The notes beneath the pieces are model-generated. The model saw only the letters and a list, made by a program, of their open reading frames with translations. It was not told where the DNA came from and did not search any database. Below, piece by piece: positions 1 through 7,487 of a DNA stretch of 64,000 nt. Each line of letters starts with the position of its first letter. The first letter of the stretch is position 1. The DNA is taken from assembly GCF_039534125.1 (NCBI RefSeq), contig NZ_BAAAUV010000021.1, forward strand, positions 1-64,000. Direction: 5' to 3'. This stretch comes from Actinocorallia longicatena. GTDB taxonomy: Bacteria; Actinomycetota; Actinomycetes; Streptosporangiales; Streptosporangiaceae. The position numbers and the translations under genes were made by a program.

Positions 1-177
1 GCCCGCCGCACGGCCGCCGCCGACGCGGAGCCCGCCGCGGAGGCTCCGGAGGCGGCGCCGAAGCGGACCAGGACCCGCAAGGCGGCCGAACCGGCGCAGG
101 CCCCGGCCGCCGAGACCGAGACCAAGCCGGTCCGCAGGACCCGCGCCCGCAAGGCCCCCGAGGCCGAGGCGGAGTAG
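1..177 (+). CDS. C-terminal tail of a Lys/Arg/Ala/Pro-rich protein (5' end outside window)
   Basis: The open frame runs from base 1 to a TAG at 175-177 and contributes the last 58 residues of a protein that starts upstream. The visible part is low complexity: blocks such as KRTRTRKAAEP and VRRTRARKAPE alternate basic TRARK motifs with Ala/Pro/Glu stretches. Such tails are common at the C-terminus of actinobacterial RNase E/G, Rho and histone-like proteins, but no folded domain is visible, so the parent protein cannot be named. A strong hairpin follows 16 bases after the stop, consistent with the end of a transcript. Confidence 0.7.
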   Translation, partial: ARRTAAADAEPAAEAPEAAPKRTRTRKAAEPAQAPAAETETKPVRRTRARKAPEAEAE

Positions 178-192
178 CCGCGGTGAGCAGCA

Positions 193-225
193 GATCCGTC
201 CGGTCGGTGACCGGACGGATCTTCG
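193..225. terminator. Hairpin terminator
   Basis: A perfect 13-bp inverted repeat (193-205 with 209-221) closes on a 3-base loop and is followed by a short T-containing tail. It lies between the stop of the truncated upstream gene and the convergent glycerophosphodiesterase gene, so it could serve both strands. Confidence 0.7.
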
Positions 226-235
226 CTTTCCGGGG

Positions 236-868
236 TCAGCCCCTGGTGGACAGCCGGAGGGCGAGGGCCTCGGCCGGACGGTCGGTGATCAGGACGGCCA
301 CCCGCGGATCGTGGATGTAGCGCCGGATGGTCGGCAGGTCGTTGATCGTCCAGAGCATCGCGGGAAAGCCGGCCTTGGCGCAGCGGTCGAGGACGCCCAG
401 CCCGGCCAGCCGGTAGTTGAGGGCGACCCAGTCCGCCCCGCAGGCCCTGATCCGGTTGACGGGCCCGATGTCGGACACGAAACCGCGCTCCCAGAAAGAT
501 CTACCGACCGACAGCGCGCAGTGGACCTCGGGCCTGGCGTCCTTGATCGTCCGGATGGAGCGGGGCGACTTCGTGGTGACCACGTAGTTCCCGGGGCCCA
601 TGATCTCCTCCGTCATCTCGACGACGGTGAGCTCGTGCCCCTCCTCCTTCAGGTCCAGATGGGCCTTGGCGCGCCCCTGAAGGAGCTTCAGGGCGTCGAG
701 GACGCCCGTCCGGGGTATTCCGGTCAGCCGGTCGTGGCTCACCAGGAGGTCGCCCGCAGGGCCGCGCCGGATGTCCAGTTCCACGTACTCGGCGCCGGTG
801 GAAAGGGCTCGGGCCAGGGCGGTCGGTTCGTCGTCTGAGTCGCGCCGGTGGGCGGAAACCAGGGCCAT
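236..868 (-). CDS. Glycerophosphodiester phosphodiesterase family protein
   Basis: 210 residues with the GDPD TIM-barrel signature: an N-terminal SAHRR, then YVELDIRR and LLVSHD about 30 residues later (the catalytic His pair and acidic metal ligands), and a C-terminal ALNYRL / LWTINDL barrel end. Family members hydrolyse glycerophosphodiesters to glycerol-3-phosphate and an alcohol. The usual PENT after the first His is replaced by SDDEPT, so the family call is firmer than the exact substrate. There is no signal peptide, so it is probably cytoplasmic. The ATG at 868 was chosen because the longer in-frame extension runs through the divergent hydrolase gene and has no domain content. Confidence 0.85.
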   Translation of the reverse strand: MALVSAHRRDSDDEPTALARALSTGAEYVELDIRRGPAGDLLVSHDRLTGIPRTGVLDALKLLQGRAKAHLDLKEEGHELTVVEMTEEIMGPGNYVVTTKSPRSIRTIKDARPEVHCALSVGRSFWERGFVSDIGPVNRIRACGADWVALNYRLAGLGVLDRCAKAGFPAMLWTINDLPTIRRYIHDPRVAVLITDRPAEALALRLSTRG

Positions 869-940
869 GAAGCCACAAGTTACCGGTAGGAGATGGCGGA
901 GAAGGCGGAGGGCCGCTTCGGTTAGGTAGGTTGAAGCACC

Positions 941-1813
941 GTGAGTACGCCCCGGTTTCTCGATCTGCCCCCCGTCGTCCGACGCACCAGCCTGCGCACG
1001 GAGCGCGGGAGCTTCGCCGTGCTCGAGGCGCTGCCGGTGGGTGAGCCCGAACGCTGTCCAGCGCTGCTGGTGCCGGGCTTCACCGGGAGCAAGGAGGACT
1101 TCCTCGGCGTCCTGCAGACCCTGACGGGCGGCGGCCGCAGGGTCGTGGCGGTCGACATGCGCGGGCAGTACCAGTCCGAGGGCAGCCCGCAGGATCCGGC
1201 GGCCTATGGCATCCCGGCCCTGGGCGCCGACGTCGACGCGCTGGTCGAGCTGATGGGCCCGAACCCCGTCCACCTGGTCGGGCACTCCTTCGGCGGGCTC
1301 GTCACCCGCGAGACCGTCCTGGCCGATCCGACCGGGATCGCCTCCTTCACGCTCATGTCGTCGGGCCCCTCCGCGGTGACCGGGCCGTCGGCGCTGCGGG
1401 CGGGGGCACTGCGCGAGGCGCTGGCCACGCTGACCATGGCCGAGATCTTCGAACTCAAGATCGGCCCCGACGCCCTGGCCGCCGGCCATCCCGCGGAGAT
1501 CGTGGAGTTCCTGCGGGAGCGGAGCGTCGGCAACTGCCCCCAGGGGCTGATCGGCATGGCGGGCGAGCTGCTGAGCGCCGTCGACAGGGTGGACGAGCTC
1601 GCCAAGGTCGCCGACGACGCCGATCTGCCGATCATGGTCCTGTGCGGCGAGGACGACGACGTGTGGGATCCGCGCGTCCAGGCGGCGATGGCCGACCGGC
1701 TCGACGCGTCCCGGGTGGTCATCCCCGGCGCCGCCCACTCCCCCGCCTGGGACGCCCCGGAGACCACGGCCCATGCCCTGACCGACTTCTGGAACGCCGC
1801 CGAACGTCGCTAG
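941..1813 (+). CDS. Alpha/beta hydrolase
   Basis: 290 residues, GTG start. It has the alpha/beta-hydrolase core: LLVPGFTGSKEDF (oxyanion strand), VVAVDMRGQYQSEG, the nucleophile elbow GHSFGG near residue 107, a late acid in MVLCGEDDDVWDP and the catalytic His in GAAHSPAWDAP close to the C-terminus. The fold and full triad are clear but the substrate is not. It is divergent from the GDPD gene with 72 bases between the starts. The antisense frame across it is long because of GC bias but carries no recognisable domain. Confidence 0.9.
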   Translation: MSTPRFLDLPPVVRRTSLRTERGSFAVLEALPVGEPERCPALLVPGFTGSKEDFLGVLQTLTGGGRRVVAVDMRGQYQSEGSPQDPAAYGIPALGADVDALVELMGPNPVHLVGHSFGGLVTRETVLADPTGIASFTLMSSGPSAVTGPSALRAGALREALATLTMAEIFELKIGPDALAAGHPAEIVEFLRERSVGNCPQGLIGMAGELLSAVDRVDELAKVADDADLPIMVLCGEDDDVWDPRVQAAMADRLDASRVVIPGAAHSPAWDAPETTAHALTDFWNAAERR

Positions 1814-1855
1814 ACCGGCGCCTTCCTGGCGTCTCCCACGGGCGATCCGGGCGCC

Positions 1856-2803
1856 TCAGGGGCGGAAGCGGTCGGTCGCGGCGATGAGGGCGGCCAGGGT
1901 TCCGGGCTCGGAGGCGCCGTGGCCCGCGTCCTCCACGATCCGGAGATCGGCCTCCGGCCAGGCGTCGCGCAGGGCGAAGGCGGCGTCGGGGGGCGTCTTC
2001 ATGTCGTAGCGGCCGTTGACGATCGCGCACGGGATGCCGCGGACCGGGTCCAGGTCGGTGAGGAGGCCGTCGCCGAGGAAGCAGCGGTGGGCGAAGTAGT
2101 GCTGCTCGATCCGGGCGAAGGCCAGCAGCAGCCGGTCGTCGAGGTCGGGGGGCGGCACCGGCAGCAGGGTGCCGGCCGACAGCTCCCAGCCCGCCCAGGC
2201 GCGCGCCGCCGGGAGGTGGACCGCCGGGTCGGGGTCGGACAGGAGGCGCCCGTAGGCGGCCAGGAGGTCGCCGCGCCGGGCCGGCGGGACCGGCGCGAGG
2301 AACGCCGCCCACTCCTCGGGGAACAGCCGGGCCGCGCCGGAGCCGGTGAAGGCCCAGTCCTCGTCGGCGGCGGTGGCGAGGTAGATCCCGCGCAGGACCA
2401 GCTCGCTCACCCGGGCCGGGTGGGCGAGGGCGTAGGCCAGGGCGAGGGTGCTCCCCCACGATCCGCCGAACACCAGCCACCGCTCGACGCCCCGGTGCTC
2501 GCGGAGCCGTTCGAGGTCGGCGACGAGATGGGCGGTCGTGTTGGCCTCCAGCGTCACCCCCGGATCCCCCGCGTGCGGGGTGCTGCGGCCGCAGTTGCGC
2601 TGGTCGAGCAGGATGACGCGGTAGGCCTCCGGGTCGAACCAGCGGGCGCTGCCGGGCACCAGCCCGCCTCCGGGGCCTCCGTGCAGGAAGACCGCGGGCT
2701 TGCCGCCGGGGTTCCCGCACTCCTCCCAGTGGATCCGCTGCCCGTCGCCGACGTCGAGCAGGCCGGACGCGTAGGGCTCGATCGGGGGATAGAGGGAAGT
2801 CAT
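1856..2803 (-). CDS. pip: Proline iminopeptidase (peptidase S33)
   Basis: 315 residues, the usual size for the family. It starts with the typical PPIEPYASGLLDVGDGQRIHWE and continues with VFLHGGPGGG, LLDQRNCGRSTPH, the nucleophile elbow FGGSWGS, and a C-terminal INGRYDMKTPPDAA and AGHGASEP supplying Asp and His. These are diagnostic of prolyl aminopeptidases, which release N-terminal proline from peptides. Cytoplasmic, no signal peptide. The ATG at 2803 matches the family start; the frame is open further upstream but would run into the divergent oxygenase gene. Confidence 0.93.
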   Translation of the reverse strand: MTSLYPPIEPYASGLLDVGDGQRIHWEECGNPGGKPAVFLHGGPGGGLVPGSARWFDPEAYRVILLDQRNCGRSTPHAGDPGVTLEANTTAHLVADLERLREHRGVERWLVFGGSWGSTLALAYALAHPARVSELVLRGIYLATAADEDWAFTGSGAARLFPEEWAAFLAPVPPARRGDLLAAYGRLLSDPDPAVHLPAARAWAGWELSAGTLLPVPPPDLDDRLLLAFARIEQHYFAHRCFLGDGLLTDLDPVRGIPCAIVNGRYDMKTPPDAAFALRDAWPEADLRIVEDAGHGASEPGTLAALIAATDRFRP

Positions 2804-2870
2804 GCACCCCTTCCTACTCGACCGGGAGGTAACGATACACTTATCGGAATTTGTCTCATGGGAGGTGGCT

Positions 2871-3779
2871 ATGGCGGCGACGGTCGCGGCTCCGGAGAGC
2901 GTCACGTGGCGGGTCCACATCGACCGGTCGATGTGGATCGGCGGCGTACGGAGCCTCATGCTCCAGGCGCTGCACCCGATGGCCATGTGGGGGGTCTGGC
3001 AGAACTCCAACTTCCAGGAGGACCCGTTCGGACGGCTCCAGCGGACCGCCGACTTCGTGGGCATGGCGACCTTCGGCTCCCACGAGGAGATCGACGAGCT
3101 CGCGGCCAAGGTCCGCGGCATCCACCGCCGCCTGCGCATCCTCAACCACGACACCGGCAGGACCGAGCGTCTCGACCAGCCGGAGCTGCTGCGCTGGGTG
3201 CACTGCGCCGAGGTCTACTCCTACCTCGAGACCGCCCGCCGCGCGGGGCTCCCCCTGACGGCGAAGATGTGCGACCAGTACCTCGACGAGCAGCGGCACA
3301 CCGCCACCCACGTCGGCCTGCACGCCGAGGACATCCCCGGCACGGTGGCCGAGACGGAGGCCTACTTCCACGACATGCGCCCGCGGCTGCGGGTGACCGA
3401 GGAGGCCCGCGCGACGGCCAAGTTCCTCATCTGGCCGAAGCTGCCGGAGAACCTGCGCTTCCTGTCCCCCGGCAAGCCCGCCTACTTCCCCTTCGGCGCG
3501 CTCTGCTACTACTCGCTCCCCGCCTGGGCGCGCGAGATGTACGGGATGCTGCCCGAGGTGCCCCAGCCCGCCGTGACGGCCGCGCTGCGCTCGTTCCGCC
3601 TGGCCGTGAACTCCCTGCCGGAGCCCGTGCACGACTACGCGTTCATGAAGCCCACCCGCGACATGCTCGGACGCGCCCGGCAGCGGCTGTCGGCCGACGG
3701 CTACGACCTCTCCAAGGGCCTCTACGGGCTCCGTGACCCCCGCCGCTGGCCTGCCGCCCGTCCCCTGACCTCCGCCTGA
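2871..3779 (+). CDS. MpaB/rubber-oxygenase family protein (DUF2236)
   Basis: 302 residues. It shows the DUF2236 pattern: WRVHIDRSMWIGGVRSLMLQALHPMAMWGV at the start, a conserved RLQRTADFVGMATFGS block, VHCAEVYSYLE and a C-terminal ARQRLSADGYDLSKGLYGL. Members are haem-b oxygenases related to latex-clearing protein and mycophenolate MpaB'; conserved His and Arg residues are present, but the substrate is unknown. The ATG at 2871 is preceded by a good GGAGGTGG ribosome site, so the 23-residue upstream extension is not used. The opposite-strand pip gene starts 68 bases away, so the two share a promoter region. Confidence 0.88.
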   Translation: MAATVAAPESVTWRVHIDRSMWIGGVRSLMLQALHPMAMWGVWQNSNFQEDPFGRLQRTADFVGMATFGSHEEIDELAAKVRGIHRRLRILNHDTGRTERLDQPELLRWVHCAEVYSYLETARRAGLPLTAKMCDQYLDEQRHTATHVGLHAEDIPGTVAETEAYFHDMRPRLRVTEEARATAKFLIWPKLPENLRFLSPGKPAYFPFGALCYYSLPAWAREMYGMLPEVPQPAVTAALRSFRLAVNSLPEPVHDYAFMKPTRDMLGRARQRLSADGYDLSKGLYGLRDPRRWPAARPLTSA

Positions 3780-3796
3780 GAGGCCGCGGGACGGTG

Positions 3797-3820
3797 CCCC
3801 GCCGTCAGGTGACGGCGGGG
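3797..3820. terminator. Bidirectional hairpin terminator between convergent genes
   Basis: A perfect 11-bp inverted repeat (3797-3807 with 3810-3820) with a 2-base loop lies between the DUF2236 gene and the convergent nuclease gene. It includes the nuclease stop codon at 3805-3807, so the gene end doubles as terminator. Confidence 0.6.
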
Positions 3821-4692
3821 TGGTCGTCCAGGGCGGCCCACGGTTCCCTGCGGGTGGTCGCGGCCTGGCCCTCGGGGCAGTGCCGGGCGAAGTCGCACCA
3901 GCCGCACAGCGGGCCGGTCGAGGGCGGGAAGACCTCGTCATAGGGGGCGTGGTCGGGCGGGGCGTCGACCGGGCGGCGCGGCTTGGGGATCTTCGTGCGG
4001 TAGGCGTCGTCGGCGTCGGCGCACTCGGCCGCGATGGCCTCGGCGCGGCCCAGATGGCGGGCCAGGGACTCGTCGGTGTGCCGCCAGGACGCCACCGTGC
4101 CGGTCGGCAGATGGTGGAGCTCGACGGTGTGGCAGGGCTTGCGCAGCACGCGGGAGGAGGCGATCGCGTACAGGGCGAGGGCCAGGGAGCCGCGGGCGTC
4201 GTCGGAGGTCAGGGGGCGGCGGCCGGTCTTGTAGTCGACGACGGCCAGCTCGGCGCCCCGGTCGTCCAGCCGGTCGATGCGGCCCGAAACGGCGATGACC
4301 TCGGTCTTGGTGGCGACGGTGCGTTCCACCCCGGCCGGCTCGTCGAGCGGATCGAGGGCGGCGGCGTAGTCCTCGACCATGACGCGTGCGCGCTCGCGCC
4401 AGGCCGCCGACTGCTCGCCGTCACGGAAACCGTCGGTGAGCCAGCCCCTGCTCAGCAGGGTGCCGGCGGGCGCCGCCGTGCGGTCGGCGACGGGCAGGCG
4501 CCACCACGCGGCGAGCGCGTTGTGCACGGCCGCGCCCATGCTGTTGTGCGCCCACGGCAGGCCCTTGGACGGCATGGGCCGGTCCAGGTAGGTCATGCGG
4601 TACCGGCGCGGGCAGTCGAGCCAGTTGTTCAGCCGCGACGGTGTGCACGAGTACAACCGCCGCGGCATGCCCTCGAGTCCGAGCTGCTCCAC
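3805..4692 (-). CDS. RecB-family PD-(D/E)XK nuclease with Fe-S cysteines
   Basis: 295 residues. The C-terminal half has the PD-(D/E)XK core: SGRIDRLDD (Asp140) and AVVDYKTG (Asp153, Lys155), with a preceding AVHNAL His. Cys27 in LDCPRRY plus the C-terminal CGWCDFARHC (Cys263, Cys266, Cys272) give the four-cysteine arrangement that holds a [4Fe-4S] cluster in AddB, Cas4 and Dna2-type nucleases. It is a stand-alone nuclease domain without a helicase, common in actinobacteria, with a likely role in DNA repair or processing. The GTG at 4692 is preceded by GGAG at 4703-4706. Confidence 0.88.
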   Translation of the reverse strand: MEQLGLEGMPRRLYSCTPSRLNNWLDCPRRYRMTYLDRPMPSKGLPWAHNSMGAAVHNALAAWWRLPVADRTAAPAGTLLSRGWLTDGFRDGEQSAAWRERARVMVEDYAAALDPLDEPAGVERTVATKTEVIAVSGRIDRLDDRGAELAVVDYKTGRRPLTSDDARGSLALALYAIASSRVLRKPCHTVELHHLPTGTVASWRHTDESLARHLGRAEAIAAECADADDAYRTKIPKPRRPVDAPPDHAPYDEVFPPSTGPLCGWCDFARHCPEGQAATTRREPWAALDDHPAVT

Positions 4693-4736
4693 GCCTCTAC
4701 TCCAAAAGTCGTCCGGCGACCGACCCTACGCAAAGG

Positions 4737-4792
4737 GTCTGACACTCTCCGTCCGACACTCTCGGCCCGACGCTCTCGGCCCGACGCTCGCG
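4737..4792. repeat. Four tandem copies of a 14-bp repeat
   Basis: Four imperfect 14-bp units (4737-4750, 4751-4764, 4765-4778, 4779-4792) share a GNCYGACRCTCTCG-like core. They fill the intergenic space between the nuclease start and the end of the metallo-beta-lactamase-fold gene. Whether they bind a regulator or are slippage products cannot be told from sequence. Confidence 0.75.
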
Positions 4793-4808
4793 GCCGAGGG
4801 GTGTGCGG

Positions 4809-5501
4809 TCAGGCGTCCTCGTCGGAGCGGTTGGACAGCGAGTACCAGGATTCCCAGCGGTCGGCCTCCTCGCCGACCGTGGTCTCCTCGCCCTGGGCGG
4901 GCAGGACGCGCGTGTCGCCGGGGATCTGGCCGAACTGGGCGCTGATGGAGTTGAGCTGGGTGTGCAGCTCGGGGTACTCGTCGCCGATCGAGCCGGGCTT
5001 GCCGCGCAGGAGGGTGTGGCCCGTGAACAGCACCGCGTCGCCCTCGCTGTACAGCGAGACGCTGCCGGGGGTGAACCCGGGGGTGTGCAGCACCTCCAGC
5101 TGGATGCCGGCGATCTCGAAGGTGCCGCCGTCCTCGAGGTACTGGTCGGGCTCGAGGGACTTGAGCTCCTCGTCCTCGGTCTCGAGGGCGAGCTGGCGGA
5201 AGAAGTCGCGCCACAGGCTGCGGTCGCCGCGGTGCAGGAGGATCTCGGCGTCGCCGCGCTCCTCGTCGGAGGCGACCTCCAGGACGGTGCTCAGCACGTT
5301 GTCGCGCCCGTTGGTGCACACGACGGCCATCACCTCCCGTCCGTCGACGACCTTGAGGACGGCCTCGGCGTCGTTGGCCGGGTCGATCACGATCACGGCG
5401 TCGTCGTCGCCGACGACCCACGAGTTGACCTCGACGGTGAACTTCTCGTCGTCCAGCGTTACCGGGCCACTCGTCACAACTTGTTCAATGCGCGCAGTCA
5501 C
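4809..5501 (-). CDS. Metallo-beta-lactamase-fold protein lacking the metal ligands
   Basis: 230 residues that keep the MBL scaffold: VNSWVVGDDDAVIVIDPA, LLHRGDRSLW, a VLHTPGFTPGSVSLY block and LFTGHTLLRGKPG. Every metal-binding position is changed. The HxHxDH site, expected as CTHxHxDH, reads CTNGRDNV (residues 62-69); TPGHTPG has Phe143 in place of His; GDTL has His162 in place of Asp; the last PGHG is PAQG. Close actinobacterial MBL hydrolases retain these residues, so this copy is probably catalytically inactive, perhaps a binding or structural protein. Size and frame are intact, which argues against a plain pseudogene. Confidence 0.85.
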   Translation of the reverse strand: MTARIEQVVTSGPVTLDDEKFTVEVNSWVVGDDDAVIVIDPANDAEAVLKVVDGREVMAVVCTNGRDNVLSTVLEVASDEERGDAEILLHRGDRSLWRDFFRQLALETEDEELKSLEPDQYLEDGGTFEIAGIQLEVLHTPGFTPGSVSLYSEGDAVLFTGHTLLRGKPGSIGDEYPELHTQLNSISAQFGQIPGDTRVLPAQGEETTVGEEADRWESWYSLSNRSDEDA

Positions 5502-5581
5502 GGAGGCAGACTATCCGGCTTGGACGAGAGAACGCACTGCGTCCGCGGAGAGTTGTGCGTGGCCGCGCGGGCGGGGCGGCG

Positions 5582-6220
5582 TCAGGTGCCCGGGGTCCCC
5601 TCCAGCCACGGGCAGGCCGCTCCGTAGGGCAGGTCGAGATCGATGCCGGGTTCGCGCAGGTCGCAGAGGTGAAGATCGCCGATCATCAGCGCGCCCGCCT
5701 GGCTCGGCCACAGGATCGCCCACAGCCAGTGACCCATGGCCTCTCCGAGATAGACGGCGCGGTCGGGCCCGGCCTCGACCGCCCACAGCGGCAGCGGGCG
5801 TCCCTCGGCGGTGACCTTGGCGTGCGGCGGCCCCTGGGCGAAGCCGTCGCCGGGGTCGGGGCCCGGGATCCCCGCGAGGTGGGCGCCGAGGCCCACGCCG
5901 GGCTCCTCGGAGATCATGATCATGTCGGCGGGGCCGGAGGTCAGGCCCGGTCCGGTGAGGGCCACGCCGGTGGCCCGCGCGCCCTCGCGGGCGTCGCCCG
6001 CGTGGAGGAAGCCGGTGACCAGCCAGCCGAGCGGCAGCGGCCACGGCAGCCAGAGCGGGACCTTCGCGTTCTTGCGGACGGCCGCCAGGCCCTCCTTCGA
6101 CGGGCTCCCGGCCAGCAGCGGCAGCACGGGCCCGTGCGACGCGCAGACCCATTCGCTGGACCACGCGTTCGGCGGTTCTAGGTGTCCACGGCACCGTGGA
6201 CAGGTCGGTTCCGGCCTCAC
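5582..6220 (-). CDS. DUF6758-type conserved actinobacterial protein with N-terminal zinc ribbon
   Basis: 212 residues, GTG start. The N-terminus has Cys7, Cys10, Cys26 and His29 (TCPRC and CASH), a likely zinc site. The rest follows the DUF6758 pattern: VPLWLPWPLPLGWLVTGF, ATGVALTGPGLTSGPADMIMISEEPGVGLGAHLAG and WLWAILWPSQAGALMI. Function unknown. It is encoded divergently from the Nudix gene with 79 bases between starts. Confidence 0.8.
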   Translation of the reverse strand: MRPEPTCPRCRGHLEPPNAWSSEWVCASHGPVLPLLAGSPSKEGLAAVRKNAKVPLWLPWPLPLGWLVTGFLHAGDAREGARATGVALTGPGLTSGPADMIMISEEPGVGLGAHLAGIPGPDPGDGFAQGPPHAKVTAEGRPLPLWAVEAGPDRAVYLGEAMGHWLWAILWPSQAGALMIGDLHLCDLREPGIDLDLPYGAACPWLEGTPGT

Positions 6221-6299
6221 GATTACTCACAGTCGCCGTTCGGGGGCTCCAAGTCAAGGGAGATTCGCTATGTAGTTCCCAAAAGTCTTTACTGGTGGG

Positions 6300-6731
6300 G
6301 TGCGGTGCGTGGGAGCGGTGATCGTCCGGGATGACGCTTTGCTCCTGGTGCGGCGGCGACGTCCCCCCGGCGCGGGGCTGTGGTCGATCCCCGGCGGCCG
6401 GGTGGAGGCGGGCGAGTCCGACGCGGCGGCCCTCGTGCGGGAGGTCCTGGAGGAGACGGGTCTGGCCGTCGAGGCCGGGGAGTTCCTCGGCCGGGTCGAG
6501 ATCCCGGTGCCGGTCCCGCCGGACGGTCCGGTGCTCAGGCCCGGTTTCTGGGGGCCGCGGACCCTCGTCTACGAGGTGTTCGACTACCGGGCGACGGTCG
6601 TCGGCGGGGAACTCCTCGCCGGTTCGGACGCCGCCGACGCGCGGTGGCAGCCGTTCGGGTCGCTGAACTCACTCGAGATGACCGCAGGACTGGTGAACGC
6701 ACTAAGGTCCTGGCGAGTCATACCCGAGTAA
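6300..6731 (+). CDS. Nudix hydrolase
   Basis: 143 residues, GTG start. The complete Nudix box runs GGRVEAGE, seven residues, then REVLEETGL, matching GX5EX7REUXEEXGU, so it should hydrolyse a nucleoside-diphosphate-linked substrate with Mg2+. The preceding LLLVRRRRPPGAGLWSIPGG and the C-terminal DADARWQPF-type strand are usual for MutT-like members. The substrate cannot be read from sequence. It is followed after 35 bases by the PH-domain membrane protein. Confidence 0.9.
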   Translation: MRCVGAVIVRDDALLLVRRRRPPGAGLWSIPGGRVEAGESDAAALVREVLEETGLAVEAGEFLGRVEIPVPVPPDGPVLRPGFWGPRTLVYEVFDYRATVVGGELLAGSDAADARWQPFGSLNSLEMTAGLVNALRSWRVIPE

Positions 6732-6766
6732 AATCGACTCCACCGCACGACCTGAGGGGCGCCCCG

Positions 6767-7474
6767 ATGCAAGAGATCCAGTTCCGGCTGACCGAGCGAC
6801 AGCGGAAGGTGTATCTGGTCCTCGCCGGGGTGTTCGCCGTCCTCGCGCTGCTCCGGTTCGTGATCAGCTTCGCCAGCGGCCTGTTCACGCTGGTCATCGC
6901 CGGTGCGATGGTCGGCTACTACTTCCTGTACGCGAGGTTCGGGCTCGACCTCGGCCAGCAGGGCGTGACCTTCCGCGGCTGGCAGACCAGGACCGTCCCG
7001 TGGAACCAGATCACCTCGGTGCAGCCGACCAAGTTCTGGTTCCAGGACCGGGTGCTGTTCACCCTCGCCGACGGCTCGTCCAAGCGCTCCTGGGCGCCGA
7101 TGAACTACTTCTCGATGCCCGACCGCGAGTTCCCGCTCAAGGTCCAGGGCATTCAGCAGTGGCACGCGCAGTTCGCCGGCGCCCCCGCCCCGCAGGCGCA
7201 GTTCGGTCAGGCGCAGTTCCCGCAGCAGCAGCCGCAGTTCGGCCAGCCGCAGCCCTACGGCCAGCAGCCGCCCGCCGCACCGCAGCAGCCCTACGGCCAG
7301 CAGCCCGGCTACCAGCAGCAGCCCCAGGGCTACGGCCAGCAGCCCCCGGCCCCGCCGTACGGCCAGCAGCCGGTTTCCCCGCAGCAGCCCTACGGCCAGC
7401 CCCAGCCCGGCCAGCAGCCCGGCGAGTGGACCCAGGTCTTCGGCGCCGGCGGCCAGGACCCCAACGCCCGTTGA
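6767..7474 (+). CDS. Membrane PH-like protein with Gln/Pro-rich tail
   Basis: 235 residues in three parts. Two hydrophobic segments lie at about residues 15-55 (LVLAGVFAVLALLRFVI and LFTLVIAGAMVGYYFLY). A PH-like domain follows at about 60-130 (GVTFRGWQTRTVPWNQITSVQP, VLFTLADGSSKRSWAP). From about 140 to the end there is a low-complexity tail of YGQQP/PQFGQ repeats. Such tails are disordered and common on actinobacterial membrane proteins. No enzymatic motif; function unknown. The ATG at 6767 was chosen because it precedes the first membrane helix. Confidence 0.75.
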   Translation: MQEIQFRLTERQRKVYLVLAGVFAVLALLRFVISFASGLFTLVIAGAMVGYYFLYARFGLDLGQQGVTFRGWQTRTVPWNQITSVQPTKFWFQDRVLFTLADGSSKRSWAPMNYFSMPDREFPLKVQGIQQWHAQFAGAPAPQAQFGQAQFPQQQPQFGQPQPYGQQPPAAPQQPYGQQPGYQQQPQGYGQQPPAPPYGQQPVSPQQPYGQPQPGQQPGEWTQVFGAGGQDPNAR

Positions 7475-7487
7475 GCGACGTCCGCGG

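Noticed and set aside
236..1774. A single 512-residue minus-strand gene spanning GDPD and the hydrolase region
   Set aside because: Only the last 210 residues have domain content; the N-terminal part is antisense to the alpha/beta hydrolase.
1719..2807. Alternative minus-strand frame over pip
   Set aside because: The pip frame has the complete catalytic signature; this one is Arg/Pro-rich.
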